Shown piece after piece: positions 6,239 through 15,471 of a DNA stretch of 39,816 bases; within the stretch, counting starts at the first letter, position 1, and each line of letters opens with the position of its first letter. The DNA is from a virus. The position numbers and the translations under genes were made by a program. The stretch lies in IMG/VR virus record IMGVR_UViG_3300021354_000015, positions 1 to 39,816 of that record; one strand, 5' to 3'. The notes beneath the pieces are model-generated. The model was not told the DNA's origin. It was given only the letters and a program-made list of their open reading frames with translations, and searched no databases.

Positions 6239-6940
6239 TTAAGCAAACTTAGTTTGAGAAACAAAAGAAGTAAATGTAGCAGAACCAGTTTTTACTATAG
6301 CAATAGTATAAATATCTATAGAACTTGCATTGCCAGCAGTAATGGTTAATCCACCTTGATATTTTGGGGTTATAGTTGAACCATCAATTTTAATGACATT
6401 TGGGTAATAAGGTGTAGCACCATTTGTAACCATTAATACCATTGTTGCTGTTTGACCAGTAGTCATTATTGAGTCTAAGCTAGTAGTAGAATTTCCACGA
6501 ATATTAAGTGTAAAGTTTGTTGTGTTACTAGATGTGTAATATTGAACAGCTTGAGTTTTAAAATCATAATTTGTTGTTGAAGTTGGCGCAGAAGCGGTAA
6601 TAGTAGAGCCTTCTAACAATGAACTTATAGAACCACCTGTAATAGCTACTGCATTAGCATTTTGAGTAGACATAGTGCCTAAAGCACCTACATAGGTGTC
6701 TACATAGTTTTTAGTAGCAAGAGCTTGTGCAGTAGTAGGGTCAGCAGCATTAGTTACTTGATTTGTACCCATATTAAGGTTGCCAGAAGCGGTAGTTTGA
6801 CCATCAGCAGATAATGAGCCAGTTAAAGCATTAGCAATGTCTGTAAGCGTAGTATTAGCCCATGTAGAACTAATAGTTGTGCCTGTTACTACTGGATTAC
6901 CCGTAGGTAAGGTATATGTACCGCTTCCGTTTCTACTCAT
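6239..6940 (-). CDS. Tail fibre protein
   Basis: A 233-aa, Thr/Ser/Asn-rich protein without cysteine. Its middle has the fibre-shaft pattern NMGTNQVTNAADPTTAQALATKNYVD (residues 57-81), found in many phage tail fibres. Residues 88-103 (LGTMSTQNANAVAITG) match residues 75-90 of the 996-aa adhesin (LGTMATQNANAIAVTG), so a module was duplicated or exchanged between the two proteins. It overlaps the end of the preceding ejection-protein gene by eight bases. A role in host attachment is inferred. Confidence 0.75.
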   Translation of the reverse strand: MSRNGSGTYTLPTGNPVVTGTTISSTWANTTLTDIANALTGSLSADGQTTASGNLNMGTNQVTNAADPTTAQALATKNYVDTYVGALGTMSTQNANAVAITGGSISSLLEGSTITASAPTSTTNYDFKTQAVQYYTSSNTTNFTLNIRGNSTTSLDSIMTTGQTATMVLMVTNGATPYYPNVIKIDGSTITPKYQGGLTITAGNASSIDIYTIAIVKTGSATFTSFVSQTKFA

Positions 6941-8468
6941 TTCCTACTCCTTTTGGTGTGCCAGCCCTCATTAGTGCTGCCAACTTGCTAACATCATTTT
7001 TTCTAATTTGCGTGGCGGCCATTTTAGAAGCTCCACCAACAACAGGGGCAATAACCGCTCCAGCAGGCCCTAACATTTGTGCGCCAGCATAAGAACCAGC
7101 AGCAGTTGCCAATACGCTTTCAGGACTATATTTACCAGCCAATTTCAATATATTCTGTATTTTACCGCCTTGGGCTGCTTCTTGAATTGCTTTTTGTTCT
7201 GTTGGTGTAAACAAACGCATTTTCTTTTCGCTATTAGAAAGTTCTAATAACTTATTATGTAAATACTTTTCTGTGCCAACTTTAGACGCATTAATATCAG
7301 CTTTATTTAGCATATCTTCAAATATTTCAGATTTACTCAATCTTGACCATGTATCTCTTGCTGTTTTCCATGCTTCTGCGCCTTGTTTTGTTGCGCCAAC
7401 AACATCTTTTGGAGGCGCATTAAGAACATAATCATCAAATCTATCTTTTAAAATAGTGGCAAATTTGCGTTCTGTGCCGTCTTTACTTTTTTGACCATTT
7501 CTAATAATGGTTCTTAAAGTAGACAATTCCTCAAAATCTTTAGGATTTGTAACATCAGTCAAGTTACGCAATGCACCAGTAATTTTTGCATAAGGGTCAG
7601 TTTCACCAGGGGGAGGCTTTGTGTAACCTTCTTTTCTTAAATCTGCGCCAATTTCTGCCATTTTTGTAGAGAATTTTTCTGGATTAAATTGCATACCAGA
7701 TTCTTTAGCAGTAGTAAATGCAGCTTTAGATTGTTCTAATAATTCTTTAGATGTTGGTGCTGTTTTAATAATTGATGGTTTTAATCTTAATGTATCAGCC
7801 ATTTTGCTTGCTACAGGAGATACAACATCAGAAACAGCATTAATTGTTGGTTGCACGGCTTCTTTAACCATTCCAGCTTCATTACGCAATGCACCAGCCA
7901 TTCTATTAGCTACTGGCATTACAGACTCTTGCATAACTGGCTTTGCAACACTTCCAGCTTTTAAAGCAGAAGGAATAGCGCCAATATTACCAAGATAAGG
8001 AGGTATTTTTGCGGCTTCCATTGCCCCACCAATAGACTCTAAAGCATTTGTAGAAGCAGGTGATGTTGGTTGATATTGTAATTTTTGTGCTAATTCACCA
8101 CCAGCTTGTTGTGCTTGTTGCATAGCTTGTGGATTTTTAGGGCCTGTAATACCTTTATAAGCTGCATAAGCAGCACCTACAGGTTGTGCAACTGCACCAC
8201 TAGCTAAAGCAGTAGGGACTTCATATAAAGCCTTTAATTTATCAACCATAGAAGTTGGTTTTGCTTCTATTGGCGCAGGATTAGGCACTTCACCAGCTAC
8301 AGTAGGCACATCAGAAGTAATAATATTGCTACTTTGTTGCATTTTAGGCTGTGCAGACTTTAACATCAACAAACCTTGTGTTGATACTTTATCTAAATTT
8401 CCAGCTTTTAAAGCAATTAAATCTTCAGTAGTAAATTTATTAAGGTCTAATTCTGGTGTGTCTGCCAT
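6933..8468 (-). CDS. Ejection/internal virion protein (gp16-like DNA-transfer type)
   Basis: This 511-aa protein begins with DLNKFTTEDLIALKAGNLDKVSTQGLLML, an N-terminal pattern seen in podophage internal proteins. It is rich in Ala, Lys and Gln, with an Ala/Gly-rich hydrophobic stretch near the C-terminus (about 450-490) that could insert in a membrane. In P22-like phages the last of three ejection proteins (gp16) leaves the capsid with the DNA and helps it cross the envelope. TAATG overlap with the upstream gene. The assignment rests on order and composition. Confidence 0.65.
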   Translation of the reverse strand: MADTPELDLNKFTTEDLIALKAGNLDKVSTQGLLMLKSAQPKMQQSSNIITSDVPTVAGEVPNPAPIEAKPTSMVDKLKALYEVPTALASGAVAQPVGAAYAAYKGITGPKNPQAMQQAQQAGGELAQKLQYQPTSPASTNALESIGGAMEAAKIPPYLGNIGAIPSALKAGSVAKPVMQESVMPVANRMAGALRNEAGMVKEAVQPTINAVSDVVSPVASKMADTLRLKPSIIKTAPTSKELLEQSKAAFTTAKESGMQFNPEKFSTKMAEIGADLRKEGYTKPPPGETDPYAKITGALRNLTDVTNPKDFEELSTLRTIIRNGQKSKDGTERKFATILKDRFDDYVLNAPPKDVVGATKQGAEAWKTARDTWSRLSKSEIFEDMLNKADINASKVGTEKYLHNKLLELSNSEKKMRLFTPTEQKAIQEAAQGGKIQNILKLAGKYSPESVLATAAGSYAGAQMLGPAGAVIAPVVGGASKMAATQIRKNDVSKLAALMRAGTPKGVGNE

Positions 8469-9631
8469 TATTTGACTCCACGAGAATTTAAAATTGCATC
8501 TATTGACCGTACATCAACATTGGGAAAAGCACCAGCAACAGGGGCTTTAACTTCTTCAGGTAACTTAATTTTAATATTGTAAGGATATTCAATTTTTGCA
8601 GCGCCAGTTTCAGATTCAGAAACCCTAGCATTATGTTCCATAACTTTGTTTGTAAGAATATCTTTGTAAACTGCCACAATTTTAGGAATAGCTGATGGGT
8701 CTGTACCAATCGTACCAAACGCTTGTTGCATGATTTGTTGTTGCATTTGTGAAGGCTGTGCATCAACCTTTTTAAGGTTTTCCATTGTGCTTTGAAACAA
8801 TGCAGAGCGCATTTCTTCTGTATTAGCTACTTTATCAGCATTAACACTTGTACCTAAGTTGTTATTAAAGAATTTAGTAATTGCTAATTTAGCTTCAGCG
8901 CCACTACCTAAATAAGCTGGAGATTTAGCTAAATCAATAACTTTATCTAAATTTTTAATTTCTGTAGGTGCATTTTTAAGGGTGCTATAATTTTTAACTA
9001 AATCTTCTGCCATTCCTTTTTGTATTTGTTCTTTAAATGGAAGTTGATTTTGTACATTAATGTTTTGACGATTAGCACTAGCAGTTCTACGCATTAAATC
9101 GTAATCAACAATAGAACCTTTAAATGCACCAGAGCTTACAGCTTGGTTGTAATCTCTTATTAATTCAGTTTTCTTTTCTCCACCTTGTGCAATAGGGATG
9201 TAACCACCTTTTGAAAAATCGTATTCATTAATGGTTTCACCTTCACCAAGTTTTTGTGGTTTTAAGCGTTCCCATGTAGCAGCTTGCAATGCGGCAGGCG
9301 CATATGAATTTGTTCCAATAGCAAACTTCTCTTGCGGAGTCGTAGCTTCTCTATATTGTCTAAGTAAATCAGCTTGTTTAGATTGAATAGTATTAGCTAA
9401 TTGAGTTTCTGCGGTATCAGCTTTCTTTTGACCATATAAACCAACTGCTGTTTGCAATAATGGATTAAGATTTTGAGCAAGACTAGGAGCAATATATCGC
9501 CCACTAATCATTTGACCTTGTGGTTGTTGTTGACCACCTTGCATTAAAGCAGTAGCTAACGCACGATTGCGTTCAATTCCAGCAAGTTCTTGTCCATACG
9601 GATTAGTTAAAGCAGTTAGGTCTAAAGCCAT
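8468..9631 (-). CDS. Ejection/internal virion protein (gp20-like)
   Basis: A 387-aa, mostly helical and Gln/Ala-rich protein. It opens with MALDLTALTNPYGQELAGIERNRALATAL, a pattern typical of podophage internal proteins, and has a long helical region around residues 60-110. It occupies the second position of the ejection-protein set, between the 309-aa protein and the 511-aa protein. No enzymatic motif such as a lytic transglycosylase is visible. Function by position. Confidence 0.62.
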   Translation of the reverse strand: MALDLTALTNPYGQELAGIERNRALATALMQGGQQQPQGQMISGRYIAPSLAQNLNPLLQTAVGLYGQKKADTAETQLANTIQSKQADLLRQYREATTPQEKFAIGTNSYAPAALQAATWERLKPQKLGEGETINEYDFSKGGYIPIAQGGEKKTELIRDYNQAVSSGAFKGSIVDYDLMRRTASANRQNINVQNQLPFKEQIQKGMAEDLVKNYSTLKNAPTEIKNLDKVIDLAKSPAYLGSGAEAKLAITKFFNNNLGTSVNADKVANTEEMRSALFQSTMENLKKVDAQPSQMQQQIMQQAFGTIGTDPSAIPKIVAVYKDILTNKVMEHNARVSESETGAAKIEYPYNIKIKLPEEVKAPVAGAFPNVDVRSIDAILNSRGVK

Positions 9632-9632
9632 A

Positions 9633-10562
9633 TTATCCTCGTAACAAATTAGCCATTAATATATTATGGCGTGTAGTGTCAAGTTGTACTGGCATACCAG
9701 CAGTTGTAGTTCCTGTACCAGATACATCTAGTCCAGTTTTCATAAAAGTATTGTTTTGTTGTGGATTAGCTAAATAAGGCATACTTGTATAGTTATAGTT
9801 ACCAGAACTTCCACTACCACCAGTATTTTGAGCATTTTGAGATGCCCCACCAAAACCACTAAGCGCTTGTTTAGCTAATAATGCTTTTTGCATTGTACTT
9901 AAACCAGTTGCACCTGTAGCGCCTAATCCAAGTCCAGCAGCAGCTTCAGTTGCCGCAATACCAGCAGGTGATGCTGCTCCAGCTAAACTTCCAAATGTGC
10001 TACCTGCCGCAGGATATGTTAATGAACCAAAAGTTCCCCCTGTTGTAGCTGGATTTAAACCAAAACCACTAGTACCACCAGCGCCGTAAGCACCAGCTAA
10101 TTGACTAGAACCATAAGCACCACCTAAAACAGTTCCAGCAATAGTTAAAGCACCTGCTGGAGTTGTTGCCCAATCAGTAAAGTTACTACTTTGCTTTCGG
10201 TCAACTGGAGTATTAGAAAGCGCCCCAGTTTTAGGGTCTATTTGATATTCATAAGCGCCAGTAATAGGTACATTTGTACCATTAACATTATAAGTTTGGT
10301 CTAATGGGCCAAGAGCTAAATATTGTTCATTATTCATTCCTGAGCGAATTGCATCAGGATGTGCAGCATATTGGTCTTGATACCAAGATTGTGTTGGAGT
10401 ATATCCTACAGATTTACCAGTAGAATCTACAGTAACAGTACCACCACTAGCATCTTTGTATTGGTATGTTGTATTTCCATTGACATCAGTCATACCACCA
10501 GAAGCGCTTAATTCATCAAGCGATGGTGCAGAACTTCTGAGTGCGGATGCTAAATCAGCCAT
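9633..10562 (-). CDS. Virion-associated Ala/Gly-rich protein (gp7-like position)
   Basis: A 309-aa protein with a short helical start (LASALRSSAPSLDELSASGGM), a region resembling a peptide-linker fold up to about residue 125, then a Gly/Ala/Thr-rich hydrophobic part (135-230) and a Ser/Gly/Asn-rich tail. Low complexity suggests a flexible virion or ejected protein. Its gene overlaps the one upstream by one base (TAATG). It takes the place of P22 gp7 in the operon. Sequence alone does not prove that. Confidence 0.6.
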   Translation of the reverse strand: MADLASALRSSAPSLDELSASGGMTDVNGNTTYQYKDASGGTVTVDSTGKSVGYTPTQSWYQDQYAAHPDAIRSGMNNEQYLALGPLDQTYNVNGTNVPITGAYEYQIDPKTGALSNTPVDRKQSSNFTDWATTPAGALTIAGTVLGGAYGSSQLAGAYGAGGTSGFGLNPATTGGTFGSLTYPAAGSTFGSLAGAASPAGIAATEAAAGLGLGATGATGLSTMQKALLAKQALSGFGGASQNAQNTGGSGSSGNYNYTSMPYLANPQQNNTFMKTGLDVSGTGTTTAGMPVQLDTTRHNILMANLLRG

Positions 10563-11473
10563 TAACTTAATCCGTAAGCCATTAGTGCAGTACCGCCAAG
10601 ATTAAACAAACCATTAGTTAAATTAGACCTATTAGCAGTATTAGCGTTTTGCACTCCTAAAGCATTTTGATTAGATAAACCAGATGCACCCAAATAGTCT
10701 GGCCCAGCAACAGTAGCTTGTTGATATGGGTTTACATAGTTTGGCGTTGCAAGGTTTTTAATTCCAGTAGCAACTGATAATGGCTGTTGGTAATTCGATA
10801 ATTGTTGTGTATAACTTTGATTTTGCGCTGCCATATTTTGAGTGTTTGCACCCAAATTTTGATTATATTGTTGATTATTTGCAGCTAATCCAGTATTCAT
10901 ACCACCAACTACAGCGCTAGTTCTTGCATCATTTTGTGTTTGACCAAGCAAAGTTTTAGCTGTGTTATATGCAGCAGAACCAGGCATAATGCCTTTATTT
11001 GCTAACTGCACATCTGAAGATTGTGTTTGACGGTCTAAAGATGGTTGTAAACGCTGCATAATAGCGTCTGTGTAATTTTGACCAGGGTCGATTCCATAAG
11101 AAGGCAAATTAGACTGTGGGTTTTGCAAAGAATTAGGGTTAAATGCTTGTCCTTGAAATCCTTGATTGTATGCAGATAATCCACCTAAACTTGAATCAAC
11201 AGCACTTTGAAGTTGTGGATTTAAAGTTTGATTAGCAGACCATGTTGGATTACCATTAGCATCTGTACTTTGAGTGTAATTTAAAGAACCATAAGGGGTA
11301 TTTTGATTTACACGATTAGCATTAGTAGCGTATGATGCGCCAGCTTGATTACCTAAAGCTGTTTGATAAGACGCATTAGCCCAAGGGTCTTGAGTGTTAT
11401 ATGGACTTCCAAATGGCGATTGAGTGCCATTATAAGAAGAACCTAAATTATTTAATCCTGAAGTTGTTGCCAT
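10562..11473 (-). CDS. Asn/Gln/Tyr-rich virion protein
   Basis: This 303-aa protein is rich in Asn, Gln, Tyr and Gly, with repeats of the form QN..Y.Q.L and NQNTPYGSLNYTQS. The central part (about 130-230) is helical and similar in style to phage 'tail/neck' proteins that have a LANKGIMPGSAAYNTA segment. It is the first gene after an 80-base gap and has a clear AGGAATTAAC ribosome site. I infer a neck or internal virion protein at the start of the ejection set. Confidence 0.58.
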   Translation of the reverse strand: MATTSGLNNLGSSYNGTQSPFGSPYNTQDPWANASYQTALGNQAGASYATNANRVNQNTPYGSLNYTQSTDANGNPTWSANQTLNPQLQSAVDSSLGGLSAYNQGFQGQAFNPNSLQNPQSNLPSYGIDPGQNYTDAIMQRLQPSLDRQTQSSDVQLANKGIMPGSAAYNTAKTLLGQTQNDARTSAVVGGMNTGLAANNQQYNQNLGANTQNMAAQNQSYTQQLSNYQQPLSVATGIKNLATPNYVNPYQQATVAGPDYLGASGLSNQNALGVQNANTANRSNLTNGLFNLGGTALMAYGLS

Positions 11474-11553
11474 GTTAATTCCTCAAAGTATTTTGACTAT
11501 AACCAAGGAATCGGCTGAACCAATTATAACTTGATTTATAGCTTATTTCTTAA
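11474..11553 (-). promoter_or_regulatory. Intergenic gap with possible leftward promoter
   Basis: This 80-base gap is one of few in the late operon. On the minus strand it has a TATAAT at 11523-11528 with TTAAGA 19 bases upstream, and a good ribosome site before the next gene. It could give extra transcription of the ejection and fibre genes. The long spacer makes the call weak, and no terminator hairpin is seen. Confidence 0.3.
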
Positions 11554-13326
11554 TTACAACACACCGCCTCGTTCCATAACATAATCAGAAGATACCCAAT
11601 GTACATCAATTCCTTGGGTGGCTACTTTCATTACAATGCCACCTGAGTAACCAATGCCCGTAACGCCTTGCCATAGCTTTGTAAGGGCTAAATCACCACC
11701 CCATACTTGGTTATCCCATTTAGCGTTATCCCAAGTGCCTAAAGTCGTGTTTACAGCGTTAAAACTAACTGAACCCAAACTATTTTGAGCATCAAAATCA
11801 GTATTAATGCCTACTAAAACACCTGGTAAACCATTATCTGTTTGGAAAATAGGGCGAATCATAGTAAAACGCTTTAATTGTCCAGGTGCATCAAAATAAC
11901 TATAAGCCTGTTGTACTTGGGCATTAATGTTGTTTCCTGCATCAGAATATCCATCCCAAAACTGTGCTACATAGCCATTTCCACCAAAATAAAGATTATC
12001 AAAATTCATTTCCCAGCAAGTAGCATTAACATCAGTAAAGCTACACCATGCTTTAGAAATAGTGTGCATACAGTATTGTTGTATTCCTTCGGTAGAAGGG
12101 ACATTAATAATTAACATATTTTCACGGGCAAAATAGATAATTTGCCAGCCAAAATTAGTTGAATAAAGACTAATTTCTCTTGATATTTCGTAAAAAATCT
12201 TATCCGTTAGGTTAATACGAGGGTCTAGCCTACTAGATTGTAAAGAAGATGCTAATGGGCATAAACCATCTTGGGTTAATAAAAGAAGGTCACCAGCAAA
12301 CTTTAAAAAACAACGCCTAGCAAATGTTTGCCCTAATTGCCAAATACCTTCTAATCCCCAAGCTGTTGAATCTGATGGATTTGTTCCTGTATATACAATA
12401 ACTTCACCATTATTAGTAACCCATACTGCGTAATCATCTGCGCCTTGTCCAGCGTCAAGAGTCCAAGTACCCATAGCTTGTAAAAAGCCACCCATTCTGG
12501 CATATCCACCAAAATCTAATGGAGATGCTGCGCCTGCAACTTGACCTATTGGCAAATACCAAGCCCTTAGACTTCCTGTTTCAACAAAAAATAAAAAGTT
12601 TTTAAATAGGTTTACATGGACTAATTTAGTTGAATCTATGCCTGTAATAGCGTAATTAACGGTATATGTGCCAACAACAGTAGCGTCATTAGCAGGTGCA
12701 GAAGCCATTGTATAAGTAAATGTATTTGTGCCTGTTTTGGTAATAATATAAGTGCCATTAAATTGGCTTGGCGTTGCGCCAGTAATTGTTACTTGATTGC
12801 CACTAATTAAACCGTGTGCAGAAGCCGTAGTAAGGGTAGCAGTTAAGTTGCCTGTGCCGCCTCTAGTAATGCTGCTAATGGTTTGTGCTGTTGAAGTAGA
12901 GGCATATTTAATCCAATTTGTGCCGTCATACAACATTGCAGGGTCTACACCATTACAACAAACAAGGAAATGATTTCCACCTGTTGTTGCCATATTGACA
13001 TGTTGCCATTTGTCATTGCTTAAACCAGTTACCTTAGAAACTGCTGTAGAAGCAGAAGCGTCATATAAGACACTTCCAGCTACGGCAAATAGTTTTTGAG
13101 TGCTTGCGCCAGCCCAATTCATCAAACTATTAACTTGTCCAGTAATACCAGTAGAAGTCTTTTGGTATCCTAATCTAATCTGTACATCTGTAGGTGTAGG
13201 AAAAAAATTGTTTAATGTCACAGCATCTAGCGGTGGCATATTAGCAATAGAATCTCTAGCGTTCCAACCACCTGTAGGGGCTGAAACACTAGCAGTAACA
13301 GCAGTTCTTGTTTGCGGTGTTGCCAT
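11554..13326 (-). CDS. gp10-like tail/DNA-stabilisation protein
   Basis: This 590-aa protein starts with the pattern SAPTGGWNARDSIANMPPLDAVTLNNFFPT..DVQIRLGY, recognised in podophage tail hub and packaged-DNA-stabilisation proteins. Family members form a beta-propeller-like ring that closes the portal. Residues about 145-225 (STAQTISSITRGGTGNLTATLTTASAHGLISG) look like an inserted immunoglobulin-like or beta domain common in phage structural proteins. The family protein in P22 is shorter (472 aa), which fits that insertion. It follows the gp4-like gene in order but is separated from it by the homing endonuclease gene. Confidence 0.75.
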   Translation of the reverse strand: MATPQTRTAVTASVSAPTGGWNARDSIANMPPLDAVTLNNFFPTPTDVQIRLGYQKTSTGITGQVNSLMNWAGASTQKLFAVAGSVLYDASASTAVSKVTGLSNDKWQHVNMATTGGNHFLVCCNGVDPAMLYDGTNWIKYASTSTAQTISSITRGGTGNLTATLTTASAHGLISGNQVTITGATPSQFNGTYIITKTGTNTFTYTMASAPANDATVVGTYTVNYAITGIDSTKLVHVNLFKNFLFFVETGSLRAWYLPIGQVAGAASPLDFGGYARMGGFLQAMGTWTLDAGQGADDYAVWVTNNGEVIVYTGTNPSDSTAWGLEGIWQLGQTFARRCFLKFAGDLLLLTQDGLCPLASSLQSSRLDPRINLTDKIFYEISREISLYSTNFGWQIIYFARENMLIINVPSTEGIQQYCMHTISKAWCSFTDVNATCWEMNFDNLYFGGNGYVAQFWDGYSDAGNNINAQVQQAYSYFDAPGQLKRFTMIRPIFQTDNGLPGVLVGINTDFDAQNSLGSVSFNAVNTTLGTWDNAKWDNQVWGGDLALTKLWQGVTGIGYSGGIVMKVATQGIDVHWVSSDYVMERGGVL

Positions 13327-13334
13327 GCTACAAT
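13305..13334 (+). promoter_or_regulatory. Candidate plus-strand promoter for the HNH gene
   Basis: TTCTTG (13305-13310) and TACAAT (13329-13334) are separated by 18 bases, within the first codons of the gp10-like gene on the other strand. It is followed by GGAG six bases before the ATG at 13364. This would allow the endonuclease to be expressed independently of the leftward late operon. Confidence 0.4.
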
Positions 13335-13363
13335 ATCCCCATAGTTTGATAATGGAGATTTTT

Positions 13364-13846
13364 ATGGAACAATGGCGTGATGTCCTTGGATTTAAAGGAT
13401 TGTATGAAGTTTCTAATCATGGAAATATTCGTTCCTTTAAAAACAAAAGGCTTAAAAAAATTAGCCTTGATAAAAAGTTGAACAGACCTTTTGTTAATCT
13501 TTGGAAAGAAAACAAGCCGCATATTCGAAAACCGCACAAACTTGTTCTTGAGGCATTTGCAAGCATTTGTCCGAAAGGTATGGAAGGTTGCCATAACGAT
13601 GGAAACGCATTTAATAACCATATTGACAACCTTCGATGGGATACTCACAAAAATAACATTCTTGATAAATTTGGACACAACACCAGCAATAGTGGAGAAC
13701 GCTGTAATTGGGCTAAATTGAAACAATTTCAAGTTGATGCCATTCGCAATGACGACAGGCTTCAACGCATTATTGCGGAAGAATATGGCGTTAAACAAAG
13801 CCTTATTAGCCGCATTAAGAATGGCGTTAGATGGAAGCATCATTAA
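13364..13846 (+). CDS. HNH homing endonuclease with NUMOD4 motif
   Basis: This 160-aa protein has a NUMOD4-type start (EQWRDVLGFKGLYEVSNHG, residues 2-20), an HNH_3-type core (CHNDG at 76-80, NNHIDNLRWDTHKNN at 84-98) and a C-terminal DNA-binding helix region (IAEEYGVKQSLISRIKNG). Such enzymes nick or cut a target site and copy their own gene into it. It is the only plus-strand gene in about 21 kb of leftward late genes, and sits between the gp4-like and gp10-like genes. Its TAA stop shares the TTAA palindrome with the stop of the convergent gene. I chose the ATG at 13364 for its GGAG site. Confidence 0.88.
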   Translation: MEQWRDVLGFKGLYEVSNHGNIRSFKNKRLKKISLDKKLNRPFVNLWKENKPHIRKPHKLVLEAFASICPKGMEGCHNDGNAFNNHIDNLRWDTHKNNILDKFGHNTSNSGERCNWAKLKQFQVDAIRNDDRLQRIIAEEYGVKQSLISRIKNGVRWKHH

Positions 13847-14754
13847 GACCCATAGCCGGTGTCCGGTATATTAGCATAGCCAATAAGCACTTTAGATGGA
13901 TAAGGGGCAAATGATAAGTTTGGTGCGCCTTTATCGTTAGCTTTAGCAACTGATAAATAACGCTGATAATCTTGTGATAGCGCAGTAGTATCAAAGTTTT
14001 TAACTTGAAAATATTTTAATTTGGTAGCCAAAACCATAATACGGTCATCATAAACAGTAGTATCTGTATCAACTGTAAAACTGTTTTTGACAACATTACT
14101 ATCGCTTCTTGCCCAACCTTTACTGCGGTATTCCCATCCCAAATACTCTTGGGTGTTCATAATAGGCCAGATTTGGAATTGACCATCTAGAATACGCCAA
14201 CGAACTCTAGGGCCAGTTGAGATATAACCAGATTTTAACCATTGCCATTGCTGTGCATCTTCAGGCCCTAACATTTCCCAATGTTTTGACTTATCCCATT
14301 GAGTTCTATCAGTAATGGTTTCAAAATCATCAGGAAGGTCATAAGCAGTTTGAGCACATACTACAGACTGTGTGCCAGTACCAGAAGCCATTTGACTCAT
14401 TACAACTTCTTTTGTAGTGTTATTGGCGCTTACAACATAAGTATCTTGAGGAATGTTATAGCCTGATAATTGCCATTGGCTTGTAACATTGCTCAAATCT
14501 GTGCCAGCCGCAAAAGTTAATGTAGTAGAACCATTAACAGTTGTGGCATTGGCGGTTAAAGATTGCGTGTAAAAACGATATTGCACTTGTAATGCTTGCC
14601 AGTCGTACTCTTTTAGCAAGTCATAGCCAGAACCATTCATTAATGCCAATATTTGTTGGACATCTTGAGATGGGTTGCCAGCTACATAGGAAGGCACAGC
14701 GAGGTTTAACTCGGCAGTTACCTGTTGGACAAGTGACAACATCGTTTGGGACAT
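13843..14754 (-). CDS. gp4-like head-to-tail adaptor/tail accessory protein
   Basis: This 303-aa protein has the pattern of podophage head completion proteins: a helical start (LSLVQQVTAELNL), then ..LALMNGSGYDLLKEYDWQAL, then a domain with YDLPDDFETITDRTQWD and W..L.SGY.S.GPRVRWRI.DGQFQIWP. These adaptors attach under the portal ring. It lies after the capsid genes and before the gp10-like gene, the order expected for P22-like phages. The insertion of the HNH gene at its 3' end leaves it intact. Confidence 0.72.
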   Translation of the reverse strand: MSQTMLSLVQQVTAELNLAVPSYVAGNPSQDVQQILALMNGSGYDLLKEYDWQALQVQYRFYTQSLTANATTVNGSTTLTFAAGTDLSNVTSQWQLSGYNIPQDTYVVSANNTTKEVVMSQMASGTGTQSVVCAQTAYDLPDDFETITDRTQWDKSKHWEMLGPEDAQQWQWLKSGYISTGPRVRWRILDGQFQIWPIMNTQEYLGWEYRSKGWARSDSNVVKNSFTVDTDTTVYDDRIMVLATKLKYFQVKNFDTTALSQDYQRYLSVAKANDKGAPNLSFAPYPSKVLIGYANIPDTGYGS

Positions 14755-14755
14755 A

Positions 14756-15379
14756 TTAAGCCTCGGCTACTTTGGTTTTGCGTGTTTTTGGGGTCTTTTC
14801 CGCAACAGCCGCAAGTAGCGCTTCCATTTGTTCTTGCATTTTGGATAGCTTCGCATCTGTTTCTGCTGTAATTTTAGCATTTTCTTGGCGTAATGCTTCT
14901 AATTCTTCTTGTCTTTGTGCTACTTCGGCAGAATCAGACGCTAAATTCAAGAAAGCCTTAGCTTTTAAGCGAAAATTATGGGGTGACATACCAGCTACCA
15001 TACCAATTCTTTGCAGTTGTTGGTCAGAACAGTCAGCAATAGACTCAACTGTGTGGAATTTAAGTCCACGCAATTCTTCAGCTTGACTGCGAGTAATCTG
15101 AGGCCATTGTTCTAATGGTGTTCCAACAATGTTTTCATGGTTTGCAACTTGATTCTGGTAATGCGCCCATTGACGGGGAAAGCGTGCTTTGTGTGATTCT
15201 TGGGCATAAGTGTCAATTTCTGTCAGATTATCTCCAGGAATCATAATCCTTACAAAGTCGAATTCTTTAAAAATAGGTCTGCCAGCAGCATTTGATTCGT
15301 CATCTTGCTTTACTGACTTTTTATAGAATTGGACTGCTAGTCGTGCGTCTGCACCTTGAACATCGCTATCAATAGCCAT
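14756..15379 (-). CDS. Head-associated hypothetical protein with coiled coil
   Basis: A 207-aa protein with a mixed N-terminal part containing DFVRIMIPGDNLTEIDTYAQESHKARFPRQWAHYQNQ (about 41-77) and a C-terminal coiled coil (150-190, EVAQRQEELEALRQENAKITAE) ending in Lys/Thr/Ala. Similar proteins lie between capsid and neck genes in other podophages, without a known role. It follows a strong terminator, so its transcription may depend on read-through. It ends one base before the gp4-like gene starts. Confidence 0.6.
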   Translation of the reverse strand: MAIDSDVQGADARLAVQFYKKSVKQDDESNAAGRPIFKEFDFVRIMIPGDNLTEIDTYAQESHKARFPRQWAHYQNQVANHENIVGTPLEQWPQITRSQAEELRGLKFHTVESIADCSDQQLQRIGMVAGMSPHNFRLKAKAFLNLASDSAEVAQRQEELEALRQENAKITAETDAKLSKMQEQMEALLAAVAEKTPKTRKTKVAEA

Positions 15380-15413
15380 TTAATTCTCCTAAAGTGGTTT
15401 AGGTACTACAGTT

Positions 15414-15447
15414 AAAAGAAAAGGGACTCCCCTTGTGAGAGAGTCCC
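15414..15447 (-). terminator. Rho-independent terminator after the capsid genes
   Basis: Read on the minus strand, GGGACTCTC pairs with GGGAGTCCC (15423-15447; 9 bp with one G-U pair), followed by TTTTCTTTT (15422-15414). It lies just after the small decoration-like gene. A partly effective terminator here would make more capsid and decoration transcript than downstream neck and tail transcript. Confidence 0.8.
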
Positions 15448-15471
15448 AGTTTTTACTACATTATCTGTTGA

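Noticed and set aside
13100-13363. 88-residue upstream extension of the HNH gene
   Set aside because: That part lies inside the gp10-like gene on the other strand. The ATG at 13364 has a good ribosome site and starts right at the NUMOD4 motif.
13328-13843. 171-aa minus-strand frame that exactly fits between two late genes
   Set aside because: It is the mirror of the HNH gene, whose NUMOD4 and HNH motifs are clear on the plus strand. The minus-strand product is a run of Asn, Ala, Phe and Lys without a recognisable pattern.
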